Source: Nocardioides sp. QY071
GTDB lineage: Bacteria > Actinomycetota > Actinomycetes > Propionibacteriales > Nocardioidaceae
DNA: 64,000 bases
Direction of reading: 5' to 3'
Assembly: GCF_029961765.1 (NCBI RefSeq)
Contig: NZ_CP124681.1
Span: 5,022,001-5,086,000 of the forward strand
Positions 17,662-26,658 of the stretch are shown here, one piece after another. The position numbers were made by a program, and so were the translations under genes. Within the stretch, counting starts at the first letter, position 1. Each line of letters begins with the position of its first letter. The notes beneath the pieces were generated by a model that was not told the origin of the DNA, ran no database searches, and worked only from the letters and a program-made list of their open reading frames with translations.

Positions 17662-19095
17662 TCAGTCCTCCTTGATCCGGGTGCGCAGCCAGGTCACCTT
17701 GGGCAGGGTCCACTGGTCGAAGGCCACGAGTGACTTCTCGGCTCCGCCGAAGCCGGACTGCTTCCAGCCACCGAACGGGGTGGTGATGTCGCCCTCGCTG
17801 TAGCAGTTGACCGAGACCACTCCCGCCTCCACCCGCCGGGCGACCCGCAGTGCCGTGTCGACGTCGCGGGACCACACCGAGGCGGCGAGCCCGTACTCGG
17901 TGTCGTTGGCAAGGGCGATGACCTCGTCCTCTTCGCGGAAGGGTGACACGGTGACGACAGGAGCGAAGAGCTCCTCTTGGGACACTGCACAGTCACGCGG
18001 CGCGTTCGCGACGACGGTTGCGGGCAGGTAGTGGCCACCTGGCACGACCGGCACCGCGGCGCCACCGGTGAGCAGGGCAGCTCCCCGCGTCACGGCGTCG
18101 CTCACGGCGGCCTCCGCGCGTTCGAGTGCGGCGCGGTTGATCAGCGGCCCCATCTGGGTGCGAGGGTCGCCCGGGTCGCCGAGGACCAGCTTCTCCGCGG
18201 CCGTGACGAAGCGTTGGACGACTTCGTCGAAGATTGCGGCGTCCACGTACACCCGTGAGCCCGCTGTGCAGTTCTGGCCGCTGCTGAGGAATGCGGAGAC
18301 GGCCATCTCCTCGAACAGCTCTTCGCCGAACGAGAGAGCGTCGCGCATCAGGATCTGGGGGCTCTTTCCTCCCATCTCGAGCGAGACCCGCTTGAAGTTC
18401 GAGGCCGCGGCGCCGGCCAGGATCTGTCGCCCGGTGATCTGCGAACCGGTGAACGAGATCGCGCGGACCAGCGGGTCCTCCGCCAACGCTCGGCCTGTCA
18501 CCGCTCCGTGTCCGGGTAGCACGGTGAGGACTCCGGTCGGGAGGCCGGCATCGGCCGCGAGCGCGGCAAGGTGTTGCACCGAGCGAGGTGTGGCCTCGGC
18601 CGGTTTCAGCAGCAGGCAGTTGCCAGATGCCAGGGCGGGTCCGATCTTCCAGGCCGCCATCGCCAGCGGGTAGTTCCAGGGCACGACGGCCGCAACCACG
18701 CCGATCGGGTGCCGCGTGGTGATGCCCAAGGCACCGCCGTCAGTGGGTGCGACCGACCCAGACACCTTGTCTGCGGCCTCGGCGAACCAGCGGATCGCCT
18801 CGATGGCGCTGGGTACGTCGCCGCTGACGCAGTCGGTGACTGGCTTGCCGCCGTCCTCGGAGTCCAGCCTCGCCAGCAGCTCTGCGTCGCGCCCCATCAG
18901 TCGGGCCAGCTCGGCCATCAGCTCGCCTCGCGCCCGCGGATGCAGCGCGGCCCAGGCTGGGGCTGCCTCGGCGGCGACCGCGACCGCCTCCCGCACGCCA
19001 TGCTCGTCGACGGTGCGGTACGTCCCGACGGCAGCCCCGTCCGCGGGACGTCGCAGAGTGATGAGCTCCGGATGCGAAGGCATCGGCAAAGGCAT
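17662..19095 (-). CDS. Aldehyde dehydrogenase, possibly 5'-truncated
   Basis: A 477-residue aldehyde dehydrogenase with Glu in VSLEMGGKSPQIL, Cys in SSGQNCTAGSR and the cofactor segment VPWNYPLAMAAWK. It resembles gamma-glutamyl-aminobutyraldehyde and betaine-aldehyde dehydrogenases. Homology begins almost at the first residue (ELITLRRPADG), about 20 residues short of usual relatives, and ATG 19095 lies exactly where a truncated ABC permease gene ends, so the native 5' end seems to have been replaced. No clear ribosome site precedes this ATG. Catalytic residues are intact; activity depends on whether the new start works. Confidence 0.8.
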   Translation of the reverse strand: MPLPMPSHPELITLRRPADGAAVGTYRTVDEHGVREAVAVAAEAAPAWAALHPRARGELMAELARLMGRDAELLARLDSEDGGKPVTDCVSGDVPSAIEAIRWFAEAADKVSGSVAPTDGGALGITTRHPIGVVAAVVPWNYPLAMAAWKIGPALASGNCLLLKPAEATPRSVQHLAALAADAGLPTGVLTVLPGHGAVTGRALAEDPLVRAISFTGSQITGRQILAGAAASNFKRVSLEMGGKSPQILMRDALSFGEELFEEMAVSAFLSSGQNCTAGSRVYVDAAIFDEVVQRFVTAAEKLVLGDPGDPRTQMGPLINRAALERAEAAVSDAVTRGAALLTGGAAVPVVPGGHYLPATVVANAPRDCAVSQEELFAPVVTVSPFREEDEVIALANDTEYGLAASVWSRDVDTALRVARRVEAGVVSVNCYSEGDITTPFGGWKQSGFGGAEKSLVAFDQWTLPKVTWLRTRIKED

Positions 19096-19098
19096 CGG
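19077..19098. repeat. 10-bp direct repeat at deletion junction
   Basis: AAGGCATCGG occurs at 19077-19086 and again at 19089-19098. The pair sits exactly where peptide-permease homology stops and aldehyde dehydrogenase homology begins, as expected for a recombination or slippage junction. Confidence 0.55.
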
Positions 19099-19600
19099 TG
19101 CCGAAGATGGGGAACCAGGTCAGCCGGGTGGAGAACAGGTAGATGAGCACGAGCGCGACGGCGAAGGACGGCGCACCCATCGCCACCGTCGCGACGGTCG
19201 TGATCGAACGTCCCAACCACCCGCCACGGACTGCGGCGACGACACCAGCCACGACGCCCAGTACGACGATCAGGATCGATGCATAGGCGACCAGCATGAG
19301 CGTGGTCAGGCTCCGATCGACGATCAGCGGCCGCACCTCGGCCTGGAAGCTGGTGGAACGTCCGAGGTCGCCCGTGACCGCGCCTCCCAGCCATTCCGCG
19401 TACTGGACGACGAACGGCTCGTCGAGCTGGTACTCGGCGCGGACCTCGGCGAGCGCCTCAGGGCTGGCGTTCCTCCCGGCGAGCAGCTGGGCAGGGTCGC
19501 CGGGCGCGACCGAGACGCCCGCGAAGACGGCAAACGAGGCGATCAGCAGGGTGAGGATCAGGCCGATCATGCGCCGGAGGACCAGGACCGCGATGCTCAT
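19080..19600 (-). pseudogene. Truncated DppB-like peptide ABC transporter permease
   Basis: Codes for the first ~170 residues of a peptide/nickel ABC permease: MSIAVLVLRRMIGLI, APGDPAQLLAGRNASPE, YAEWLGGAVTGDLGRS and FSTRLTWFPIFG all match the family, usually about 310-330 residues long. After the last motif the frame enters the aldehyde dehydrogenase gene out of frame and yields arginine-rich nonsense. Transmembrane segments 3-6 and the EAA coupling loop are missing, so it cannot be functional. No partner permease, ATPase or binding protein is nearby. ATG 19600 has GAGGAC upstream. Its promoter may now drive the aldehyde dehydrogenase and MFS genes. Confidence 0.8.
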
Positions 19601-19756
19601 GCTGTCCTCGAAACTTTGTGCGGCACGTGCTTCCTTCCGCGGCGTGGTGCTCGACACACCTGAGTTCATCGAGCCTAGGTTCCGGATCGGGGCCGCGGCC
19701 ACGATTTCCGCGTAACAGAAAGGACGCTCAGTCAAGTCCAGGAAGGCACGTCGAGG

Positions 19757-21718
19757 TCACCGCGTGCTCTCGTCGCGGAAGGCGGCGAAGGCGTCGAGGG
19801 CGCCCGGGTCGAGCAGCGCACCGGCGGAGGCGACCGTGTCGGGGTCGCCGCCGCGCAGGATCCGCTTGACCGGGACCTCGAGCTTCTTGCCCGTGCGGCT
19901 GTAGGGAACGGCCGGTACGGCGACGATCTCGTCGGGCACGTGCCGCGGTGACAGCGCGGTGCGCAGGGTGGCCGCCAGGTGTCGGCGGAGGCTGTCGTCG
20001 ACCTCGACCCCGGCGGCCGGGACCACGAACAGCAGCAGCCTTCCGAGTCCGCCCTCGGGGTCCTCGAGGTGCACGACGACGCTGTCGGTGATCTCGGGGA
20101 CGTCCTGCAGGGCGCGGTAGAACTCCGCGGTGCCGAGCCGGACGCCGCCGCGGTTGAGGGTCGCGTCGGAGCGGCCGGTGATCACGCAGGAGCCGACCTC
20201 GGAGAAGCGGCACCAGTCGCCGAACTGGAAGACGCCCGGGAACGTGTCGAAGTACGCCGCCCGGAACCGCTCGCCGTCCGCATCGCCCCAGAAGCCGACC
20301 GGCATCGACGGCATCGGGGAGGCGATCACCAGCTCGCCGACGTCGCCGACGACCGGGCGCCCGGCGTCGTCGTACGCGTGGAGGTCGACGCCGAGGCTCG
20401 GGTAGGTCATCTCCCCCACCCAGACCGGCTGCAGCGGCGAGGCCTGGACCAGGCCGGTGCACACGTCGGTGCCGCCGCTGCCGACGTTGAGCAGCACCCG
20501 GTCACCGAACTGCTCGGCGACCCAGCGGAATCCCTCGGCGGGAAGAGGGCTCCCGGCCGCGCCGATCTGGCGCAGCCGCGACAGGTCGAGCTCCTCGGCC
20601 GGGCGGACGCCGTCCTTGCGGCAGGCCATCAGGTAGCCCGGGCTCGCACCCATCAGGGTCGCGCCGGTCTCGGCGGCGAGCCGCCACTGCTCGCGCAGGT
20701 CGGGGTGCAGCGGGTTGCCGTCGATCATCACCACCGACGAGCGGACGAGCAGCGCGGAGACCAGGGTGTTCCACATCATCCAGGCGGTGGTGGTGAACCA
20801 GAGCAGCCGGTCGTCGGGGCCGAGGTCCCAGTGGAAGGCGTGGTTCTTGAGGTGCTCGAGCAGGATCCCGCCGTGGCGGTGCACGATCGCCTTCGGCTTC
20901 CCGGTGGTGCCCGAGGAGAAGAGGATGCACAGCGGGTGGTCGAACGGGACCGGCGCGAAGGCGAGCGCTTCGGCGGTCTCGACGGTGAGCTCGGTCCAGG
21001 GCGTGCTGTCCGGCAGGACCTCCGGGCCGTAGGGCACGTGGACGACGTGCTCGACGGTGGGCAGCGCGGCCCGGATCTCGGCGACCTCGCTGCGCCGGTC
21101 GACCGGCTTGTCGCCGTACGTGTAGCCGGCGACGGCGAGCAGCACCTTCGGCTCCACCTGCGCGAACCGGTCGGCCACGGCGAGCGCGCCGAACTCCGGG
21201 GCGCAGCTCGCCCAGACCGCGCCGAGGCTGGCGGTGGCGAGGAAGGCGACGAGGGTCTCGGGGATGTTGGGGAGGTACGCCGCCACCCGGTCACCCGGAC
21301 CGACGCCCAGGCGCTGCAGGCCGGCGCGCACACGTCGTACCTCGTCGGCGAGCTGGGCGAAGGTGACCTCGCGGCGCTCGCGGGTCTGGCTCACGGCCAC
21401 GACCGCGACGCGGTCGGCGTCCTCGGGCAGGCCGAGGCAGTGCTCGGCGTAGTTGAGGCGGGCGCCGGGGAACCACTGCGTGCCGGGCATGGTGCGCTCG
21501 ACCAGCACGGCGTCGTACGGCGCGTGCGCGCGGACGCCGAAGTAGTCCCACACCGCCGCCCAGAACTGCTCGAGCTCGGCGACCGACCAGGCGTGCAGCT
21601 CCTCCCAGGTGGCGAGCGTCGTACTGCGTTCGGTGGCGAGCCAGTGCAGGAAGCCCTGCACCCGTGCGCGTTCCACGGCCTCGGGCGTGGGACTGGTCAG
21701 CAGCTCGGGCGTGCTCAT
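19757..21718 (-). CDS. Acetoacetate-CoA ligase
   Basis: A 653-residue acetoacetyl-CoA synthetase, the usual length. It activates acetoacetate to acetoacetyl-CoA with ATP. Motifs: ILFSSGTTGKPKAIVHRHGG (P-loop), GRSDATLNRGGVRLGTAEFY (hinge) and the catalytic lysine segment YSRTGKKLEVPVKRIL. The N-terminal FWAAVWDYFGVRAH and PGTQWFPGARLNYAEHCL distinguish it from acetyl-CoA synthetase. ATG at 21718 agrees with the family; upstream residues are not homologous. It could recover acetoacetate made by ketone carboxylation, which fits the HyuA/HyuB genes elsewhere in the window (inference). Confidence 0.93.
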   Translation of the reverse strand: MSTPELLTSPTPEAVERARVQGFLHWLATERSTTLATWEELHAWSVAELEQFWAAVWDYFGVRAHAPYDAVLVERTMPGTQWFPGARLNYAEHCLGLPEDADRVAVVAVSQTRERREVTFAQLADEVRRVRAGLQRLGVGPGDRVAAYLPNIPETLVAFLATASLGAVWASCAPEFGALAVADRFAQVEPKVLLAVAGYTYGDKPVDRRSEVAEIRAALPTVEHVVHVPYGPEVLPDSTPWTELTVETAEALAFAPVPFDHPLCILFSSGTTGKPKAIVHRHGGILLEHLKNHAFHWDLGPDDRLLWFTTTAWMMWNTLVSALLVRSSVVMIDGNPLHPDLREQWRLAAETGATLMGASPGYLMACRKDGVRPAEELDLSRLRQIGAAGSPLPAEGFRWVAEQFGDRVLLNVGSGGTDVCTGLVQASPLQPVWVGEMTYPSLGVDLHAYDDAGRPVVGDVGELVIASPMPSMPVGFWGDADGERFRAAYFDTFPGVFQFGDWCRFSEVGSCVITGRSDATLNRGGVRLGTAEFYRALQDVPEITDSVVVHLEDPEGGLGRLLLFVVPAAGVEVDDSLRRHLAATLRTALSPRHVPDEIVAVPAVPYSRTGKKLEVPVKRILRGGDPDTVASAGALLDPGALDAFAAFRDESTR

Positions 21719-22243
21719 CGGACGTCGCTCCCAGCGTTTGCAGTCATCCGTCCGCGCCTTTCTCGTGGTCGGTTGCCCGGCCTGCGCAGCGCGCCAAGTC
21801 GTGGCGGATGCGGGCTGCGAGACGGCTCGAGGACGTCGACGCTGGTCATCCGCCGGCGGCGGCCCGGACATCGCGTGACGCTACGGAAATCTGGCCGTCC
21901 TGATCGCCTCATTCCGTGACGCGGAAACGGACCCAGCGGTGGCCGCCGAACGAGCCTCGCGCCTCGCGTCTCTGCCAGCACTCGCCTCTGCCCGCTACCT
22001 CTCCATCTCCTCCTCGATCTCATCCCCGTCCGCTGCCGGCCTTCATCTGAATCGCCCCTCGGCGTGGAAGTTCAGGCTGCCGCCGTTGATGTTGGTGACC
22101 TCCCCGACCTCGGGGTCACGCGCGGCGGCGGCGAGACCGGTGCGGTCAACATCCTGAGCCGTTGATCTCGTACTCGGAGGCTCGAGAGCTGCGTGCATCC
22201 TGGTATCGCCGTCCCGAAGAAGCCCGCTCTCGACGAGCTACAG
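21719..22243. other. Non-coding gap with a possible gene remnant
   Basis: About 525 bases with no convincing gene. On the minus strand near 22050-22155 a short frame reads DVDRTGLAAA then VTNINGGSLNFH before a stop, which looks like pieces of a short-chain dehydrogenase (second beta strand and C-terminus) joined by internal deletion. The rest shows no recognised feature. Confidence 0.3.
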
Positions 22244-24187
22244 TCAGCCCAGCATCTGCGCGAACTCGTCGTCGGTCGCGGGCTCGAGGACGAAGTCATC
22301 GGCGTTGACCTCGCGAGTCATGTTCCAGTAGTCCACGACACGCCATGGCGAGTTGGTCACGATCCGGCCTGCGGAGTTGCGGTACCAGGTGTCCATGCCC
22401 CGATGGCTCCAGATCATCCGCGCGTGCTGGGCGTCGACCCGGGCGTTGTAGTCATCGTGCACGTCCCTGCGGACCTCGAAGGACGCCATGCGGCGCTCGG
22501 TGAGGATCGCGCACATCTGAGCGATGTACCTCGCCTGGCACTCGCCCGCGAACATGTAGCTGCCGCCGTGACCGAGATTGAGGTTCGGGCCGTACATCAC
22601 CATCAGGTTGGGGAAGTCCGGGACAGTCAGGCCCAGGTATGCCTTGGCGTCCTCGTCGCCCCATCGCTCGCGGATCGACACGCCGTCACGGCCCCGGATG
22701 TCCATCGGATACAGCATCTTCTTTGCCTCGAAGCCGGTGGCGTAGACGATGACGTCGAGCTCCACGTGCTGACCTGCGGTCGTCGTGAGGCCGGTCTCGT
22801 CGATGGACGCGACACCGTCCGTGACCAGCTCGACCCCGTCCTTTCGGAGCGCCGCATACCACCCGTTGTCGATGAGCATGCGTTTGCCGAAAGGCGGGTA
22901 CGTCGGAAGTGACTTCTCGAGCAGGTCGTCGCGGCCGGCGAGTTCGTCCTGGATGTAGCGCGTCAGCGCACGGCGGTGTCCGTCATTGTGCGCATTGATC
23001 GACCGCTCCGGGTGCGGCCACGCGGGGTCGATCTGCAGCGAGGGATACAAGCGGTCGTTGATCAACCACGACAATCGCAAGCGGTACCAGAGCTGGTAGT
23101 TGGGGAGGTTGTCCATGAGCCAGTGCACGGGCTCTGGAACGGGGCTGGAGTAGTTGAAGCTCGGCGCGATCCACTGGGGGGAGCGCTGGAAGACGGTCAG
23201 GGACGAGACGCGGTCGGCCACGGCCGGGACGATCTGCATGGCGCTCGCACCGGACCCGACAACGCCGACGCGCAGCCCCGCAACGTCGAAGCCCTCGGGC
23301 CACTCCGCGGAGTGGAACTGCCTACCCGCGAAGGTCGCGGCCCCGGGGATCGTCGGGACCGCCGGTCGATTCAGCTGACCCACCGCCGTGATCACCACGT
23401 TCGCGACATGCTCCGCGACCACCCCTTCCGCGGTGCGCGTGGTGACAGTCCAGCGCTTGGCGCCCTCGTCCCAGACCGCAGACTCGACGTCGGTCTCGAA
23501 CTGAACCTGGTCGACGACACCCGTCTTGCGCGCCACGTCGCGGACGTAGTCGAGGACCTCGTCGCGCTTGCCGTAGTAGGTCGACCATCGCCGGGGCTGG
23601 TAGGAGAGCGAATAGACGTGACTTGGCGTGTCCACGCCGCAACCCGGGTACCTGTTCTCCCACCAAGTGCCGCCGACGTCAGGATTCTTCTCGAAGACCG
23701 TGGCGCGGATGCCAGCGGCCTTCAGCTCCACGGCGGCCGCGAGACCCGAGATGCCGGCGCCGACGACGATCACGGACAGGTCTACACCGTCCTCGACATG
23801 AGGGTGTGGGCGGTCGCCCTCGAGGCTGGCTCGCATGTCCTCCGCGAACATCGGACCGAACTCAGACGGGACCTCCTCTCCCACACACGTCGCGATCAGC
23901 TCGACGAGCAGCTCGTCGTCAGGGAGGGGAACCGCCACAGGACGCCCGTTGCGCCAATCCTGGAGGATGTCGAAGGCAGCAGAGCGCACCTCGTCCTGGA
24001 TCTCCGGAGCGAAGCCTCCGGTGTCGTTGTCGCTCATACCCTTGGCGCGCTGCGGTCGGTAGGGCTCGCTGGTCCAGCGGCGGTCGCCCGTCAGCTGGAA
24101 CATGACCATGAGCAGTGTCGGCAGGTTGGCGGACTCGAGCGCTTCGCGCAACGTCGCTTCGTCGAATGTCTGGGCGGCAGTGCCCAT
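22244..24187 (-). CDS. Baeyer-Villiger monooxygenase, 4-hydroxyacetophenone monooxygenase-like
   Basis: A 647-residue class B flavin monooxygenase. Motifs in order: FAD Rossmann VVGAGISGLAAA (~142), GGTWWENRYPGCGVD (~170), the Baeyer-Villiger fingerprint FAGRQFHSAEWP (~284-295), NADPH Rossmann GVVGSGASAMQ and VIVYATGFEAKKML. The ~130-residue N-terminal extension is characteristic of the 4-hydroxyacetophenone monooxygenase group, absent in cyclohexanone enzymes. It inserts one oxygen beside a ketone to give an ester or lactone using NADPH and O2. ATG at 24187 follows GGAGACC. It lies 86 bases after the ligase gene and is the last gene of a thiolase-hydratase-ligase operon. Substrate inferred only as a ketone. 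Confidence 0.9.
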   Translation of the reverse strand: MGTAAQTFDEATLREALESANLPTLLMVMFQLTGDRRWTSEPYRPQRAKGMSDNDTGGFAPEIQDEVRSAAFDILQDWRNGRPVAVPLPDDELLVELIATCVGEEVPSEFGPMFAEDMRASLEGDRPHPHVEDGVDLSVIVVGAGISGLAAAVELKAAGIRATVFEKNPDVGGTWWENRYPGCGVDTPSHVYSLSYQPRRWSTYYGKRDEVLDYVRDVARKTGVVDQVQFETDVESAVWDEGAKRWTVTTRTAEGVVAEHVANVVITAVGQLNRPAVPTIPGAATFAGRQFHSAEWPEGFDVAGLRVGVVGSGASAMQIVPAVADRVSSLTVFQRSPQWIAPSFNYSSPVPEPVHWLMDNLPNYQLWYRLRLSWLINDRLYPSLQIDPAWPHPERSINAHNDGHRRALTRYIQDELAGRDDLLEKSLPTYPPFGKRMLIDNGWYAALRKDGVELVTDGVASIDETGLTTTAGQHVELDVIVYATGFEAKKMLYPMDIRGRDGVSIRERWGDEDAKAYLGLTVPDFPNLMVMYGPNLNLGHGGSYMFAGECQARYIAQMCAILTERRMASFEVRRDVHDDYNARVDAQHARMIWSHRGMDTWYRNSAGRIVTNSPWRVVDYWNMTREVNADDFVLEPATDDEFAQMLG

Positions 24188-24273
24188 GAGGGTCTCCTTC
24201 GCGTCTTATCTAGAAGTGTTTGAGGCGTCGTGCAGAAGGCGTGAGCCTGGCCACGACCGCCGATCCAGCAATG

Positions 24274-25872
24274 TCACGAGCTGAGGAACTGCTCTCGGAG
24301 GACGAACTTGCGGACCTTGCCGGTGGCAGTCATCGGCAGCTCGTCGACCACGACCACGTGGCGCGGAACCTTGAACGCGGCCAGCTGCCCACGGAGGAAC
24401 GCACGCAGTTCAGCGATGTCGAGCAACTGGCCCGGAAGCAGGGTGACGTGCGCCAGGCCGACCTCGCCCAGCCGCTCGTCGGGCACGCCCTGCGCCGACG
24501 CGAAGGCTACGGCGGGATGGCGCATCAGGGCGGACTCCACCTCGATCGGGTCGACGTTCTCCCCGCCGACCTTGTAGATCTCCTTGATCCTCCCTGCGAA
24601 CCGCAGGTAGCCATCGGCATCGACCGCGACGGCGTCACCGGTGTGGAACCACCCGTCGACGATGGCATCGGCTGTTGCCTCAGACATCTTGTAATAGCCC
24701 TGCATGACGGGCGGGCCCTTGACGAGCAGGTGTCCCACGACTCCCGGCGCCACGTCTTGACCGCGGTCGTCGACGACCTTGACGGTCGAGCGCGGCAGAG
24801 TCCGACCCACGGTCTCAGCACGCCTCTCCAAGGAGTCATCGACCTCCCCGAGCGACGTCATGGAAGTGGTCTCGGTCATGCCGTACACGCTGATCGCCGG
24901 GCCCATGTGCGCCGAGACCGTGCGAACGAGGTCGGCCGACCCGGGGGCCAAGCACAGTCGCAAGGTCGACAGGTCGCGGTCGGCGAAGGTCGGATGGCGG
25001 ATCTGGTCGAGATAGTGAGGTGCGACCCCATAGGCGAGGGTCGCCCGCTCCTTCTCCATCAGGTCGAGCGAGGCACCGGCTTCGAACACCTCCATGAGGA
25101 CCAACGCGGCCCCGCGGACCATGAAGGTCACCGTTGCGGCAAGGGCGAAGATGTGGAAGAGCGGCAGGTACATCACCGCGACGTCCTCTTCGCTGAGCCT
25201 GAGCCGCTCCGCCGCATCATCCATGTTGCCGATGACGCGGTGCGAGTGCATGACGCCCTTCGGGAAGCCTGTCGTGCCCGAGGTGTACAGCATGAGGACG
25301 ATGTCGTCCGGGCGGACGGCGGCGGCTCGCGCTGCCGATTCGTGACGGCTCACGGATTCGGCGCCCGACAGCAAGGTCGCGATGTCCATGCTGTCGGACT
25401 CCGTCGGCCCCATCGTCACGAGCGCACGCACCGAGACGCCCGGACTCTGCACGATCTGGCGAGCCTCGTCGGCCAGGTTCCGTCCCCGCAAGGTCGATGA
25501 GGTGACGAGCACGACCGAGTCCGACTGCGCCACCACGTACGCCGCCTCGGCCACGGTGAACCCGGTGTTGACGGGCACCACGACGGCGCCGGCCCGAACG
25601 AGCCCGAGCTCGACCAACACCCAGCTCAGCGTGTTGCCCATCCACAGGGACACCCGGTCACCGGGCCTCACCCCCAACGCCATAAAGGCACGGGTGTGCC
25701 GGTCGACCTCTTCGGCCAGCTCGGACCAAGTGAGCCGCCGCCCGTCGTGGACGTAGGCCGAGCGATCCGGCCACAGTCGCGCCGCGCGGTCGAGAAGGCC
25801 ACCGATCGTGAGGTCGTCCACGCCGGGCTCGCTCACGGTCGTCCTCGGCCGGATCGTTTCAAACACGTCCAC
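24274..25872 (-). CDS. Acyl-CoA synthetase (AMP-forming)
   Basis: A 532-residue FadD-like ligase. P-loop LMLYTSGTTGFPKGVMHSH, YGMTETTSM, GWFHTGDAVAVDADGYLRF, the hinge GRIKEIYKVGGENVDPIEVE and the catalytic lysine region PMTATGKVRKF are all present. GTG at 25872 is chosen because GAGGAG sits five bases before it; the open frame extends further upstream without homology and into the hydratase gene. It lies 19 bases after the hydratase stop. It would activate a carboxylic acid to its CoA thioester for beta-oxidation by the neighbours. Confidence 0.9.
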   Translation of the reverse strand: MDVFETIRPRTTVSEPGVDDLTIGGLLDRAARLWPDRSAYVHDGRRLTWSELAEEVDRHTRAFMALGVRPGDRVSLWMGNTLSWVLVELGLVRAGAVVVPVNTGFTVAEAAYVVAQSDSVVLVTSSTLRGRNLADEARQIVQSPGVSVRALVTMGPTESDSMDIATLLSGAESVSRHESAARAAAVRPDDIVLMLYTSGTTGFPKGVMHSHRVIGNMDDAAERLRLSEEDVAVMYLPLFHIFALAATVTFMVRGAALVLMEVFEAGASLDLMEKERATLAYGVAPHYLDQIRHPTFADRDLSTLRLCLAPGSADLVRTVSAHMGPAISVYGMTETTSMTSLGEVDDSLERRAETVGRTLPRSTVKVVDDRGQDVAPGVVGHLLVKGPPVMQGYYKMSEATADAIVDGWFHTGDAVAVDADGYLRFAGRIKEIYKVGGENVDPIEVESALMRHPAVAFASAQGVPDERLGEVGLAHVTLLPGQLLDIAELRAFLRGQLAAFKVPRHVVVVDELPMTATGKVRKFVLREQFLSS

Positions 25873-25891
25873 AACTACTCCTCGGCCAGGC

Positions 25892-26656
25892 TCACAGGGA
25901 TTCGAGATAGGCCCGCGTCGCGGCGACGACCGCCGGATCGGTCGCGGCGCGCCCCAGGGTGATCGCGTCGTCGTCAGCCTGGGCCTGGGTGGACAGGGCC
26001 GCGATGCGACGCAGGCCGGCGGTGACCCCGAAAGCCGGACGTGACGCAACCAGACGAGCCAGCTCGAGGGCGGAGTCCTCGAGCTCATCAGCAGGAACGA
26101 CTCGGGCGGCGAACCCGCGCGCGAGCGCTTCGTCGCTTCCGAGTGGACGGCAGGTGAGGAGCAGGTCCCGAACGACGGATGCGCCGAGCTGTTCGACCAA
26201 GCGCGGCACGGCACCCCAAGCCAGGGGAAAGCCCATCACCAGCTCAGGCACCACGATCTTCGAGCCTTTGGCCATGATGCGCAGGTCGCACGCCGCCACC
26301 ACCGCCGCCGCGCCGCCGATGGCCGCCCCGTGGACGGCGGCGATCGTGACGAGCTCGGGCGCGGCCAGGGCGTCAGTGAGCCGCGTGCCCTCGCGCGCGT
26401 CTGCCTCCGTGAGATCCGGATCGACGGCGTCCGCCCCGAACGCATGCCGGAACTCGTCGACGTCGGCCCCGGCCGAGAACATGCGTCCCTGCCCCTGCAG
26501 GACGAGCACCCGCACCGCCGGGTCCGCCGCCAGCCGCTCGACGACGGCGGTCAGCTCTGCCACGACGGATCGGCTCAGGGCGTTCAGCTTCTCCGGGCGG
26601 GCCAAGGTCGCGACAGCGACAGCGTCGTCGACCTCGAGCCGGATCGTCGTCGCCAT
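25892..26656 (-). CDS. Enoyl-CoA hydratase/isomerase family protein
   Basis: A 254-residue crotonase. Oxyanion-hole segments are QGRMFSAGADVDEF and HGAAIGGAAAVVAACDLRI. At the second catalytic position it reads ELVMGFPLAWGA, so Glu/Asp assignments differ from a standard hydratase and isomerase or hydrolase activity is possible. ATG at 26656 lies two bases after the thiolase stop. The operon context (thiolase, ligase) supports a beta-oxidation step. Confidence 0.88.
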   Translation of the reverse strand: MATTIRLEVDDAVAVATLARPEKLNALSRSVVAELTAVVERLAADPAVRVLVLQGQGRMFSAGADVDEFRHAFGADAVDPDLTEADAREGTRLTDALAAPELVTIAAVHGAAIGGAAAVVAACDLRIMAKGSKIVVPELVMGFPLAWGAVPRLVEQLGASVVRDLLLTCRPLGSDEALARGFAARVVPADELEDSALELARLVASRPAFGVTAGLRRIAALSTQAQADDDAITLGRAATDPAVVAATRAYLESL

Positions 26657-26658
26657 CG

